From positions 1-32,879 of the forward strand of contig JAJCZV010000127.1 in NCBI GenBank assembly GCA_029262175.1: DNA of 32,879 nt. Direction: 5' to 3'. The notes under the pieces are model-generated. The model saw nothing but the letters and a program-made list of their open reading frames with translations. It made no database searches and was not told the origin of the DNA. A program made the translations under genes and the position numbers. Shown one piece after another: positions 9,248-17,607 of the stretch. The stretch is from Gemmatimonadota bacterium (GTDB taxonomy: Bacteria > Gemmatimonadota > Gemmatimonadetes > Palauibacterales > Palauibacteraceae). Each line of letters opens with the position of its first letter. Within the stretch, counting starts at the first letter, position 1.

Positions 9248-10872
9248 TAGCAAGCCAGACCGCAGCTGATTCTGCGTTTCACGCTGTCGATCTCTCTCCC
9301 GATGCGCGCGGCGTCCCAGTCGAACTCCGCGCCCACGAGCCATGCGTACCGCGAAAGCACCCCATCGCCGGGGACTCCCCGCGCCGCGACGTCGGCCCGC
9401 CGAAGCACGACGTCGGCGAGCGTCACAGCCATCTCCTCGGCGACGGCCTTACGGACGACCGCGGACGCCTCGAGGCCCGCCATCGGGTCGCCGACAAAGA
9501 TCGGTTCACCCCCCGGGGGGGTCTCCTGCGCGGTGACCAGTCGTGGCTCCCGTTCCATCGGTGTGTAGTCCCTTCCCAACGGTCTCGAAGCCATTTCGAC
9601 CACGAGATCGGCCACTTCGATTGCGGTCGTGAACTTTACGCCAGTCACGTTGATCAACCCCACGGCGCCAACGGACTCCGGCGAGTCGGCGATCCGAGGG
9701 TGATCCAACAGCTCGATTCGTCCGCTCATCCGGGGGTCGCTCGCGGTGGGCAGGAACCCCCATTGCACAAACGACACCTCCCCGGGCTCGATGCGATTTC
9801 CGGGGTAGGTCCGGTTGATGGTGTCGAGAAACCGCTGAACTTTCCGCTCGTCGATCGGACAATCGACAGAATTGGCGTTGGCACCCTCCTCGAGCTCGGA
9901 TTCAGTCGGCGCGGCACAATACATCGTGCCCACGAGCGTGCACCCCCTCCAAGGGATGAAGAAGAGGTTCCGCGGACCGGGTACGCTGGGTTCGTCGACC
10001 GATGGATCGTTCGCCGGCAGGCCGACGCCGTAGTCGCCGAACAGTCGACGCTTCACTACGAGATTGAATCCCACCGCCGACGGCCCCCCGGAGCGGCCGG
10101 GCGGATCCGTGCGATCCCCGGGGTCGCGCGCCGATACGGGGTTGGGGGCCGACCCCACCGTGTTCACCACCACGCGGGCCGTGATCTCGAACTCTTCGCT
10201 GGTCTGAAGGTCTCGAGCCCGCGCGCCGAGCACCCGCCCGTTGGACAGGGAGTAGTCCATCGCCTCGACGTAGTTCGCGATGACGGCTCCTCGGTAGGCC
10301 GCGTCCAAAGCGAGTTCGATCGTCAGCCGGTCGGTATCGGCGATCGCGTCGAACCAAGTCCCGGCGCCGGTCAGGGCCTTCGCATCGAGGTCCGGAATCA
10401 GCTTCAAGCCGGCCGCACGCGAGATGGTTTGACTCCGGGGGATCTCGGTGGTCGGCGACAGCCCCCGGTTTCGATCCAGCCCTACAAGATCATTCAGCCC
10501 CAGCGCCGTTCGAAACACCCATCGACTGGTTTTTCCGAGACCCGATGTCGGGACGACCAGGCGCAAAGGGCTCACGAGATGTGGCGCGATGGCCAGCAGC
10601 CGCCGGCGCGCCGAAATCGAGCGTCGGATGCGGGGGATATCCAGATTCTGCAGATACCGAAGGCCGCCGTGCACCAGCTTCTGGCTGTTCGCGGACGTGC
10701 CGGATCCGAAATCCGATCGGTCAATGAGCGCGACTCGCCAGCCTTGAAGCGCCGCTGCGCGTGCGACGCTCACCCCATAGATGCCGGCGCCGACCACCAA
10801 GACGTCGAAGTTCTGGTCGGCGAGCCCCGCGACCTCCGAGCTACGCTGAAGCGAGCGTCTCGAGATACTCAT
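9247..10872 (-). CDS. FAD-dependent glycerol-3-phosphate dehydrogenase-like oxidoreductase
   Basis: 541 residues from ATG 10872, overlapping the end of the GT4 gene by 32 bases; no ATG, GTG or TTG lies nearer the FAD motif. FDVLVVGAGIYGVSVARAA is the FAD-binding Rossmann start, and SANSQKLVHGGLRYLQ matches the GlpD signature (usually SSRSSKLIHGGLRYLE). FFIPWRGCTLVGTMY and INVTGVKFTTA are DAO-fold substrate and FAD motifs, and a C-terminal helical domain is present. Known GlpD oxidises glycerol-3-phosphate to DHAP with quinone. Placement between a glycosyltransferase and a flippase suggests a glycan-related substrate instead, but this is inference. Confidence 0.8.
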   Translation of the reverse strand: MSISRRSLQRSSEVAGLADQNFDVLVVGAGIYGVSVARAAALQGWRVALIDRSDFGSGTSANSQKLVHGGLRYLQNLDIPRIRRSISARRRLLAIAPHLVSPLRLVVPTSGLGKTSRWVFRTALGLNDLVGLDRNRGLSPTTEIPRSQTISRAAGLKLIPDLDAKALTGAGTWFDAIADTDRLTIELALDAAYRGAVIANYVEAMDYSLSNGRVLGARARDLQTSEEFEITARVVVNTVGSAPNPVSARDPGDRTDPPGRSGGPSAVGFNLVVKRRLFGDYGVGLPANDPSVDEPSVPGPRNLFFIPWRGCTLVGTMYCAAPTESELEEGANANSVDCPIDERKVQRFLDTINRTYPGNRIEPGEVSFVQWGFLPTASDPRMSGRIELLDHPRIADSPESVGAVGLINVTGVKFTTAIEVADLVVEMASRPLGRDYTPMEREPRLVTAQETPPGGEPIFVGDPMAGLEASAVVRKAVAEEMAVTLADVVLRRADVAARGVPGDGVLSRYAWLVGAEFDWDAARIGREIDSVKRRISCGLAC

Positions 10873-12028
10873 ACGCCTCGCGGATCGACTGGTCGAACTG
10901 CTCACGAGAAAACTTTGTCTCTGCCAACCTGAGCGCCGATTGTCCGAGCTCTCGACGCAAATCGGCTTGCGCGGCCAACTGTGCGAGTCCTCGGGCAAGA
11001 TCGGCTGCGGTTGGCTCCACCAAGAAGGCGCACGAGTCATCTAAGACTTGAGTGTGGGAACGGATTCTCGTGGCGAGGATCGGCGTCCCAGAGGCCAAGT
11101 ACGAGTAGATCTTCATCGGCGTGTTTCCGCCGCTCAACCGCGGCGATACGAGTATGTCCGCCTGCGTCAAGAAACTTCCCAGCTGCGCCAAGGGGCGGGG
11201 ACCGATGAACGTCACTCGATCAGCGACGCCGAGTTCCGCGGCGAGCTCTCGATGTCGGGTCACGGCCGGTGCAGTGCCGCCGATCACGACGAGCGCGATC
11301 GGTGCGGAGGCGTCGGTTTCGCGCAGTCCCCTCAATAGTAGCTCGACCCCTTGGTACGTTTCGAGATTCCCCACATACAACGCGAGAAGTCGGTCGGGAT
11401 CCAGCGACGCTCGCAAGTCCTCGCCCAGCGCTGCCGGCCCCACGGATTGAAGGGGTATGTCGGGGATGACCCGAATCGGAGTTCCCGTGCCGTAGGCCTC
11501 TGCTCGATCTCCGAGATCAGCGCACACCGCCAGCACGAGATCCGACGCCCCGATGGCTCGACGCTCGCAACGCCCGAGCCAGCTGGCCAGCGGGCGGAGC
11601 CAGCCGCGTCCGTCTTGGAGCTGTTCCGGCATGGAAGAATCCATGTCATAAACGAGGGATGCCCGACCCCTCCGGCGGGCCAACAAAGCGGAAAACACCG
11701 ACTCTTCTACCGCATGTATGACGTCGTAGCCTTCCTTCCGGAGGTGTCGCATCAGCTTCACCGATAGCACGGCATCGCACACGATCTTCTTCCACGAAAA
11801 CCCGATCGGGATCGATCGCACGCCCGGCACCCGCGGGATCCGCAAGATTCGAAGACCGGCAACCTCGATGTCTTGGCCCTCATGATAGGTGAGGAGGTCG
11901 ACTTGGTGTCCCTGTTGACACAGGGTCTCGATGAGAAGTCGAGTCGCGATCGGCGTGCCGCGTTCCTGGAAGAAAGGTTGCGGGGCGACGACGAGGACCC
12001 TCAACTCAGCCGACCCTACGATCGGCAC
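10841..12028 (-). CDS. GT4-family glycosyltransferase (group 1, GT-B fold)
   Basis: 395 residues from GTG 12028; an alternative TTG at 12004 would give the family-typical beginning LRVLVVAPQPFFQERGTP, one base after the upstream stop. N-domain: APQPFFQERGTPIATRLL and a Rossmann half. C-domain: ALYVGNLETYQGVELLLRGL, then VSPRLSGGNTPMKIYSYLASGTPILATR, which covers the nucleotide-sugar loop region of GT4 enzymes. The usual E-x7-E is modified around SGGNTPMKIYSYLASG. It should add a sugar to the growing lipid-linked glycan in the cytoplasm. It overlaps both neighbours, so it is within an operon. Confidence 0.83.
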   Translation of the reverse strand: MPIVGSAELRVLVVAPQPFFQERGTPIATRLLIETLCQQGHQVDLLTYHEGQDIEVAGLRILRIPRVPGVRSIPIGFSWKKIVCDAVLSVKLMRHLRKEGYDVIHAVEESVFSALLARRRGRASLVYDMDSSMPEQLQDGRGWLRPLASWLGRCERRAIGASDLVLAVCADLGDRAEAYGTGTPIRVIPDIPLQSVGPAALGEDLRASLDPDRLLALYVGNLETYQGVELLLRGLRETDASAPIALVVIGGTAPAVTRHRELAAELGVADRVTFIGPRPLAQLGSFLTQADILVSPRLSGGNTPMKIYSYLASGTPILATRIRSHTQVLDDSCAFLVEPTAADLARGLAQLAAQADLRRELGQSALRLAETKFSREQFDQSIREAYEYLETLASA

Positions 12029-12731
12029 GGAGAATCACGGGGGAACCAAAGTGTTTGGTAAGCCTCATGGCCCTCGCACCTCGTTCCGCGGCCCGGAGGA
12101 CACCTGGGCTGTCCAACCGTCGGTGCAGGACCATCGGGAAGAATAGCTGTTCCCTCGTCCAGGTGACACCGAAGTCGTTGGCGTCGAACGCTTCGACGAG
12201 TTCCCGCTTCGAGAAAGTTCGATACCGACGAGTGTTGCCTTCGATTCGCTTCTTCGCGCCGAACAGAAACGGCGTAAGGAGATTGAAGCCGGATCTGGGC
12301 GGGTAATCGATCACCACGGTCGACCTGGACACACGACAGAGCTCGCTTACGAGGTTACGCCACGCGGTGACGTGTGAAATCAACCGGACAGAGGCGACGA
12401 GATCCACGCTTTGATCGGCGAACGGTAGTTGGAGAAGCGGTCCCGCGGCGCACGAGACGTCGGGGTAGGCTCGTCGCACTCTCCGAAGCGCTTGCGCCCG
12501 GCTGCCGAGGACCGTCACGGCGCGGCCATCGGCCGCCAGTTTCGGTATCAGCTGCGCATGGCCTCCCCCGACGTCCAGCACCGAACGACCCGACCAATCC
12601 TTCAAGACGAACTCCACCGCTGCGTCTTGTTGGAGCAGAAAGTAGCGGCCAGCCCGTCCAGAAAAGCGCGTCGCGTAGGCGTCCGATGCCGTCTCTACAT
12701 CGGGCGTCTCGTCGCGGGTCGCTTCCGCCAT
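12006..12731 (-). CDS. SAM-dependent class I methyltransferase
   Basis: 241 residues from ATG 12731, which comes two bases after the upstream stop (TGAAAATG). The frame is open further upstream but only over the neighbouring gene. The SAM motif I is SVLDVGGGHAQLIPKL (about 50-65), followed by a motif around LLQLPFADQSVDLVASVRLISHV, as in Methyltransf_11/UbiE-like enzymes. TVVIDYPPRSGFNLL and RRYRTFSKRELVEAFDAND complete the fold. It probably methylates a sugar or lipid-linked glycan intermediate, by context. Substrate unknown. Confidence 0.8.
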   Translation of the reverse strand: MAEATRDETPDVETASDAYATRFSGRAGRYFLLQQDAAVEFVLKDWSGRSVLDVGGGHAQLIPKLAADGRAVTVLGSRAQALRRVRRAYPDVSCAAGPLLQLPFADQSVDLVASVRLISHVTAWRNLVSELCRVSRSTVVIDYPPRSGFNLLTPFLFGAKKRIEGNTRRYRTFSKRELVEAFDANDFGVTWTREQLFFPMVLHRRLDSPGVLRAAERGARAMRLTKHFGSPVILRADRRVG

Positions 12732-12733
12732 TT

Positions 12734-13543
12734 TCAGGATGCGCTCTGACGACGTAGTAGGAGCTGGTTCTTCAGAAAGGGTAAGGCGCTCTCCCGTCTC
12801 CCGAACGTCTCCATCCGAGGGCCGGATGTTCGGAGACCTCGCGTCAACCAAGGCGTGGGCTGGGTCATGGGCATGTCTCCCTCAAGCCTGCAACCGGCAC
12901 GTCCGACCGAGAACTCCTGTCCGCGGAGCGGCAGCGGGTCGGACCCGGAAAGGATCGGTCTTCCCAGCTCCTCAGCCAAGGCAAACAGCGTGCCCCGAGG
13001 CCAAAAGAAGGGGCGACCGGCATTGTCCGCGAGACAGACGTGATTTCCGGAGCGCAGCAGGCGTTCGACAAGACGTCCGCGCCGCCCGGACCACTTTCCT
13101 GCACCCCAGGGGACCACGGCCAAGGCATCGGAATCGCTGACACGGTTCAAGGTCGTGTCGGCCGTTTCTCCGTCGGGAAATCGCTCGAGCGAACCAAGTG
13201 CGAGGATCTCGATTCTCTCGGTCGTGACGATCTGGCTGCCGGCGACCAACAAGAGGTCGCGTCCCGCCTGATCGGAGACCTGCAAAGCGCAGGGGTCGTC
13301 GGGGAGACGTGTCGCGCGCCACGGTCCGCCGTCCAACGCGCCGTCCCGGGTGTCCGCGGCCGACGCTACGTCACTGAATCGATCGTCGCCGCCCGACTCG
13401 GCGAGCATCAGAACATAGCGATCGTCGTCTCGAGAGCTCCCACCCGCGGAGATGGCGCGCAGGTTCCGGTGGCCGGCTTCGAACAGTGCCGACAAGTCGA
13501 AGCATTCGTAGAGGTGCACGTGCGTGTCGACAAGATTTGTCAG
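12734..13543 (-). CDS. Predicted TIM-barrel metal-dependent hydrolase (amidohydrolase/PHP-like), CTG start likely
   Basis: 269 residues if started at CTG 13543. The first residues read LTNLVDTHVHLYECFDLS; DTHVHLY is a metal-binding strand-1 motif of amidohydrolase/PHP barrels. Later AVVPWGAGKW, LADNAGRP and ILSGSDPLPL look like strand-end loops of such a barrel. No ATG, GTG or TTG lies near in frame upstream. The only nearby in-frame GTG (13519) would cut through the HVH motif. GGTGGAG sits 5 bases before the CTG. The frame continues open far upstream, over the divergent serine hydrolase, but without similarity. First gene of the operon. I do not recognise a named family; function by fold only. 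Confidence 0.65.
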   Translation of the reverse strand: MTNLVDTHVHLYECFDLSALFEAGHRNLRAISAGGSSRDDDRYVLMLAESGGDDRFSDVASAADTRDGALDGGPWRATRLPDDPCALQVSDQAGRDLLLVAGSQIVTTERIEILALGSLERFPDGETADTTLNRVSDSDALAVVPWGAGKWSGRRGRLVERLLRSGNHVCLADNAGRPFFWPRGTLFALAEELGRPILSGSDPLPLRGQEFSVGRAGCRLEGDMPMTQPTPWLTRGLRTSGPRMETFGRRESALPFLKNQLLLRRQSAS

Positions 13544-13548
13544 AAAGA

Positions 13549-13555
13549 CTCCACC
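13549..13555 (-). promoter_or_regulatory. Shine-Dalgarno pointing to a CTG start
   Basis: GGTGGAG on the minus strand, 5 bases before CTG at 13543-13541. It decides the start of the TIM-barrel hydrolase in the absence of an ordinary start codon. Confidence 0.45.
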
Positions 13556-13756
13556 CCTTCGGATTCGAAGCTTCGACGGTCGACCAAGAGGCGAACGCCA
13601 ACCCGCGCTCGGACGGGCACCGCAGTATGCGGAGATTACGCGCCCACATCCACCCTCGGACGGGTCTGGTTGCGGCTCCCCGCGTGCGGTCCTACCTCTG
13701 CTCGTGGCCCCTGGCGGCTCCCAAACGGAATCGGACTTTAGCAAGAGGATGGAAGC

Positions 13757-15238
13757 GTGAGCATTCGCTCGACACTGGCCCTCTGCCTGGTGGGCCTCAC
13801 ATTCCCTGCGTCGTCCTTGGCTCAGGACGGAACCGCAGCCGGCTACATGGCCGCGATCGAAGGCGCTCAGGAGTCGGCCGGCCCAAACGGGCTCGGGGAC
13901 AAGACGATCGAAGCGTTGATGCTGGAGCTCGGGGTTCCGGGCGTGTCGGTCGCCGTGATCCGTGATTTCGATGTGCACTGGGCCAAGGGATATGGCGTCG
14001 CGGATGTCGAGACTGCCGCACCGGTGGATACAGAGACGATGTTCCAAGCCGCGTCGATCAGTAAACCGGTAACCGCGATGGCCGTGCTGCGCGCGGTACA
14101 AGAGGGCTTGTTTGGGCTGGACGACGACATCAACGACATCCTTACGTCGTGGACGCTCGACGGAGGTGAGTTTACGGCCGACCGACCCGTAACCCCCCGA
14201 ACGCTGCATAGTCACACGTCGGGTCTCGGCGACGGGTTCGGTTTCCCGGGGTACGATCCGTCCGATCCCATCCCGACGGTGGTCCAGATCCTCGAAGGTC
14301 ACGAGCTGTCCAACGTGGGTCCGATCTTCATGGAGCGCGCCCCGATGACGCTGGCAGAGTACTCCGGTGGCGGCATCACCCTCATGCAATTGGCCCTGAG
14401 CGATGCGCGCCGGCGACCCTTCGCCGACATCATGCGCGACGACGTTCTGCGACCGATCGGGATGACGCGCAGCTCTTTCGAGCAGCCGATCTCCTCGACA
14501 AACGATCGTAACGCGGCCCGGGCCCACGATGACGAGGGTCGCTCGCAAGGCTCGAAGTGGCACGTCTACCCGGAGCAGGCGGCCGCAGGTCTATGGACCA
14601 CCGCCACCGACCTCGCGCGCTTCGCGATCGAAGTGCAGAAGTCCGCGACCGGCGAGTCCAACCGTGTCGTCTCGCGCTCCATGGTGCAGGAGATGTTGTC
14701 TCCGGTCGGCGTGGGAGGATTCGCGGTCGGGTTCCAGATCGCTCAGATCGGCGAAGGCTGGTACTTCAGCCACGGTGGAGGCAACTGGGGCTTCCGCTGC
14801 ATCCTGCTCGCTCACAAGGTCAAGGGCTACGGCCTGGCGATCATGACCAACGCCGACCAGGGCGGACCCGTGATGTCCGAGATCAGTCGCCGCATTCAGG
14901 CCGCCTACGAGTGGGACTCCGTCGCGGAGCCGGCACCTCGCGGCTACGCACCGCCAGTCGAACGAACCGAAGTCGCGGTGGCCGCGAGTGTCCTCGAGAC
15001 GTACGTCGGCGAGTACGAGCTGCCCGATATGGCCATCGCGATCACGCTGGAAGATGGTGCGTTGTTCGCGGAGCCGGCGGGACAGGGCAAGTTTCCGATA
15101 TTCGCGGAGTCAGAGGTGAAGTTCTTCCTGAAGGTAGTGAACGCTCAGCTGACGTTTACCAAGGATGATTCCGGCGCCGTAGCCGGCATGATTCTGCACC
15201 AGGGCGGCAGAGATCAGACCGCACGGAAGGTGCGCTAA
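13757..15238 (+). CDS. Exported serine hydrolase of the beta-lactamase/PBP4*/EstB family (class C-like)
   Basis: 493 residues from GTG 13757, preceded by a purine-rich GAGGATGGAAG. Residues 1-22 form a Sec signal peptide (ALCLVGLTFPASSLAQ), so it acts in the periplasm or outside. SISK (Ser100-Lys103) is the SxxK nucleophile pair, EYSGGG gives the Tyr of YxN-type motifs (Tyr202, Asn replaced by Gly), and SHGGGNWGF is the third motif. A C-terminal domain of about 100 residues resembles the lipocalin-like tail of Pab87/beta-lactamase-related peptidases. The family includes esterases, D-amino-acid peptidases and carboxypeptidases; antibiotic resistance should not be assumed. Confidence 0.85.
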   Translation: MSIRSTLALCLVGLTFPASSLAQDGTAAGYMAAIEGAQESAGPNGLGDKTIEALMLELGVPGVSVAVIRDFDVHWAKGYGVADVETAAPVDTETMFQAASISKPVTAMAVLRAVQEGLFGLDDDINDILTSWTLDGGEFTADRPVTPRTLHSHTSGLGDGFGFPGYDPSDPIPTVVQILEGHELSNVGPIFMERAPMTLAEYSGGGITLMQLALSDARRRPFADIMRDDVLRPIGMTRSSFEQPISSTNDRNAARAHDDEGRSQGSKWHVYPEQAAAGLWTTATDLARFAIEVQKSATGESNRVVSRSMVQEMLSPVGVGGFAVGFQIAQIGEGWYFSHGGGNWGFRCILLAHKVKGYGLAIMTNADQGGPVMSEISRRIQAAYEWDSVAEPAPRGYAPPVERTEVAVAASVLETYVGEYELPDMAIAITLEDGALFAEPAGQGKFPIFAESEVKFFLKVVNAQLTFTKDDSGAVAGMILHQGGRDQTARKVR

Positions 15239-15264
15239 TCGACGATGACGCGACCCACGTCGTG

Positions 15265-16752
15265 ATGGGAAGGCTGGCAGACGACCTCTTCGCGTTCGAA
15301 AACAGCTATGCGACCGAACTCGAGGGGTTCTACGTACCGTGGCAGGGTGACGTCGCCCCCGAACCCAAGATCGTCCAGTTCAACCGCGATCTTGCCCTAG
15401 AGCTACGCTTGGACCCGGAACAGCTGGCGAGCCCCGCAGGCGCCGCATTCTTCGCCGGTAGCGAGGCTCCCGACGGGGCCTCACCGCTGGCCCAGGTCTA
15501 TGCCGGGCATCAGTTCGGCGGCTTTTCGCCCCGACTCGGAGATGGTCGGGCGCTTTTGATCGGCGAACTGATCGACCGTCACGGAGCTCGCCGAGACCTT
15601 CAGCTCAAGGGATCGGGTCGCACGCCGTTCTCCCGTGGTGGAGATGGCAAAGCCGTGCTGGGACCGGTCCTACGTGAGTACTTGATGGGCGAGGCGATGC
15701 ACGCGCTGGGCATTCCCACGTCGCGCGCGTTGGCGGCCGTCACCACCGGCCAAGAGGTGATGCGCGAAGGCCCTCAGCCGGGCGCGGTGCTCGCTCGAGT
15801 GGCCGCCAGCCATCTGCGGGTGGGCACGTTCGAGTTCTTCGCGGCTCGCGGCGAGACCGACAAGGTCCGCCAGCTCGCCGACTATGCGATCGAGCGGCAC
15901 TACCCCGAGCTCGCGGCGGCAGACGATCGTTACCTCGGTCTCCTGCGCGGGGTGAGCAGCCGACAGGCGGCGCTGGTAGCCCAATGGTTGTCGGTCGGCT
16001 TCGTCCACGGGGTCATGAATACGGACAACATGACCATTTCCGGCGAGACGCTGGATTATGGGCCCTGCGCGTTCATCGACGAGTACGATCCGATGGCCGT
16101 CTTTAGCTCGATCGACCACCAAGGTCGGTACGCGTATGGCAATCAACCCGCGATCGCCCAGTGGAATCTCGCACGCTTGGCCGAAACCCTATTGCCCCTG
16201 TTCGACGCGGAAGACGACGACGAAGCGGTCCGACTGGCTACCGGCGAGATCGAAGCCTTCCCAGCGATCTACGAGGCCTTCTGGCTCGGCATGATGCGGC
16301 GCAAACTCGGATTGAGCCGGGGCGAAGATGGCGATCTCGATCTCGTCAACGATCTGCACGACGTCATGGCACAGCACTCGGTGGATTTCACGCTGTTGTT
16401 TCGGGGCTTGGCGGACCGCCTCCGCGGCGAAGGGCGGGCGACGCAGGCCCTGCTTGACGCCCCGGCCGCCCTGGATCCTTGGCTCGCGCGCTGGATGACC
16501 CGGCTCGAGCGGGACCCACGAGATCGCGAGGCCTCTGCCGATGCGATGGATCGGGTGAACCCGGTGTACGTCCCTCGCAACCACAAGGTTGAAGAGGCGC
16601 TGCAGGCGGCCTCCGACACCTCCGACCTCGAACCGTTCGAGCGGTTGTTGGGGGCCTTGGAGCGGCCCTTCGAGCGTCGCGCGGATCTGGAGGAGTATGA
16701 AGGAGGGGCTCCGGAAGACTTCGGGCCATACAAGACCTATTGTGGAACGTGA
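15265..16752 (+). CDS. selO: SelO (YdiU) pseudokinase-fold protein AMPylase
   Basis: About 495 residues from ATG 15265; a GTG directly before it (15262) is the alternative. Family features are plain: [37 protein letters not shown] (ATP-binding Lys about 115), [28 protein letters not shown] and [13 protein letters not shown] (metal-binding Asn/Asp). SelO transfers AMP from ATP to Ser/Thr/Tyr of target proteins in response to oxidative stress. The protein ends YKTYCGT and its stop is UGA, at the place where some SelO proteins carry selenocysteine (CxxU). MtgA begins within the stop (GTGA). Confidence 0.95.
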   Translation: MGRLADDLFAFENSYATELEGFYVPWQGDVAPEPKIVQFNRDLALELRLDPEQLASPAGAAFFAGSEAPDGASPLAQVYAGHQFGGFSPRLGDGRALLIGELIDRHGARRDLQLKGSGRTPFSRGGDGKAVLGPVLREYLMGEAMHALGIPTSRALAAVTTGQEVMREGPQPGAVLARVAASHLRVGTFEFFAARGETDKVRQLADYAIERHYPELAAADDRYLGLLRGVSSRQAALVAQWLSVGFVHGVMNTDNMTISGETLDYGPCAFIDEYDPMAVFSSIDHQGRYAYGNQPAIAQWNLARLAETLLPLFDAEDDDEAVRLATGEIEAFPAIYEAFWLGMMRRKLGLSRGEDGDLDLVNDLHDVMAQHSVDFTLLFRGLADRLRGEGRATQALLDAPAALDPWLARWMTRLERDPRDREASADAMDRVNPVYVPRNHKVEEALQAASDTSDLEPFERLLGALERPFERRADLEEYEGGAPEDFGPYKTYCGT

Positions 16753-17540
16753 GCTGGGCCGGCAAACGAGCGCGGCCCGCCGGTAGCCGCCGCAGGAGCA
16801 GGCCTTCCGTCGTGCGGAGTTTCGGCCGCTGGTTATTCCGCGGCCCCAGCGTTGATGGGCCGAGCCGCCGCTGGCATCGTCGGCTCGCCTCGATGCTCGC
16901 TCGTACGCTTGTCACCCTCGGACTCATGGTGGTCATCTCCGTGGCCGTTCTCCGCTGGATCCCGCCCGTGACGACGGCGTTCATCCTGCGCGAACGCGCC
17001 TTTGGCGAGGATCCGGTCGCACACAGCTGGACGTCTCGGCGCGAGATCTCGGCGCACGTCGCGATTGCCGTGGTCGCGTCAGAAGATCAACTCTTCCCCG
17101 CGCACCACGGGTTCGATCGCAAGCAGATCCGCGATGCCTTGGCCGACGGAAGCGGGCGGGGTGCCAGCACGATCAGCCAGCAGGTCGCAAAGAACCTCTT
17201 CCTGTGGCCGGGTGGGGGGTACTTCCGAAAGGGGATCGAGGCGGGGCTGACGGTGTTGATCGAGACGCTGTGGCCAAAGCGACGAATCCTCGAGATCTAC
17301 CTCAACGTGGCCGAGTTCGGACCGGGCGTATTTGGTGTGGGAGAGGCGGCCCGTCGGTACTTCGGTAAATCTCCGGCTCAGCTCACACGCGCCGAGGCGG
17401 CGCGGTTGGCCGCCGTACTCCCGAGCCCGAAGCGAATGTCGGTCGCGCGGCCCTCCGAGTACGTGCAGAGACGAACACGAGAGATTCTCCAGCAGATGGA
17501 TCGTCTCGGCGGGGCTTCGTACTTGGCCGGCGTCTGGTAG
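16749..17540 (+). CDS. mtgA: Monofunctional biosynthetic peptidoglycan transglycosylase
   Basis: 263 residues from GTG 16749, which overlaps the SelO stop as GTGA; a TTG at 16740 is a weaker alternative. A basic cytoplasmic tail is followed by one membrane anchor (about residues 50-72, [19 protein letters not shown]). The GT51 domain has [14 protein letters not shown] with the catalytic Glu, then [17 protein letters not shown] and [21 protein letters not shown]. It polymerises lipid II glycan strands on the outer face of the inner membrane and has no transpeptidase domain. Coupling to SelO suggests co-expression in envelope or redox stress, by inference. Confidence 0.93.
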   Translation: MSWAGKRARPAGSRRRSRPSVVRSFGRWLFRGPSVDGPSRRWHRRLASMLARTLVTLGLMVVISVAVLRWIPPVTTAFILRERAFGEDPVAHSWTSRREISAHVAIAVVASEDQLFPAHHGFDRKQIRDALADGSGRGASTISQQVAKNLFLWPGGGYFRKGIEAGLTVLIETLWPKRRILEIYLNVAEFGPGVFGVGEAARRYFGKSPAQLTRAEAARLAAVLPSPKRMSVARPSEYVQRRTREILQQMDRLGGASYLAGVW

Positions 17541-17596
17541 TTTCCCCGCGCCGCGTCAGGAGGAGCGAGGGAAGATCCAATCGAGGCGCGCGCTTT

Positions 17597-17602
17597 AGGA
17601 GG
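17597..17602 (+). promoter_or_regulatory. Consensus Shine-Dalgarno AGGAGG ahead of an ATC codon
   Basis: AGGAGG lies 5 bases before ATC at 17608. It overlaps an in-frame TAG (17596-17598) that closes the frame upstream, so the start must lie after it. The first standard start codon (GTG 17650) is 47 bases further on and has no such site. Confidence 0.6.
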
Positions 17603-17607
17603 TTCGA

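Noticed and set aside
9509..9520. CCCCCCGGGGGG palindrome inside the GlpD-like gene
   Set aside because: Encodes an ordinary Pro-Pro-Gly-Gly turn in a GC-rich gene; no sign of a site.
9700..10932. Plus-strand open frame of 410 codons
   Set aside because: Antisense to the GlpD-like gene; Arg/Pro/His-rich, no domain or ribosome site. Typical GC-rich shadow.
13544..14563. Upstream extension of the barrel hydrolase frame (minus strand)
   Set aside because: Runs through the divergent promoter region and antisense to the serine hydrolase; no similarity to the family before DTHVHLY.
13757..15238. Antibiotic-resistance beta-lactamase
   Set aside because: SxxK, YSG and HGG motifs fit the broad serine hydrolase family; nothing points to beta-lactam hydrolysis.
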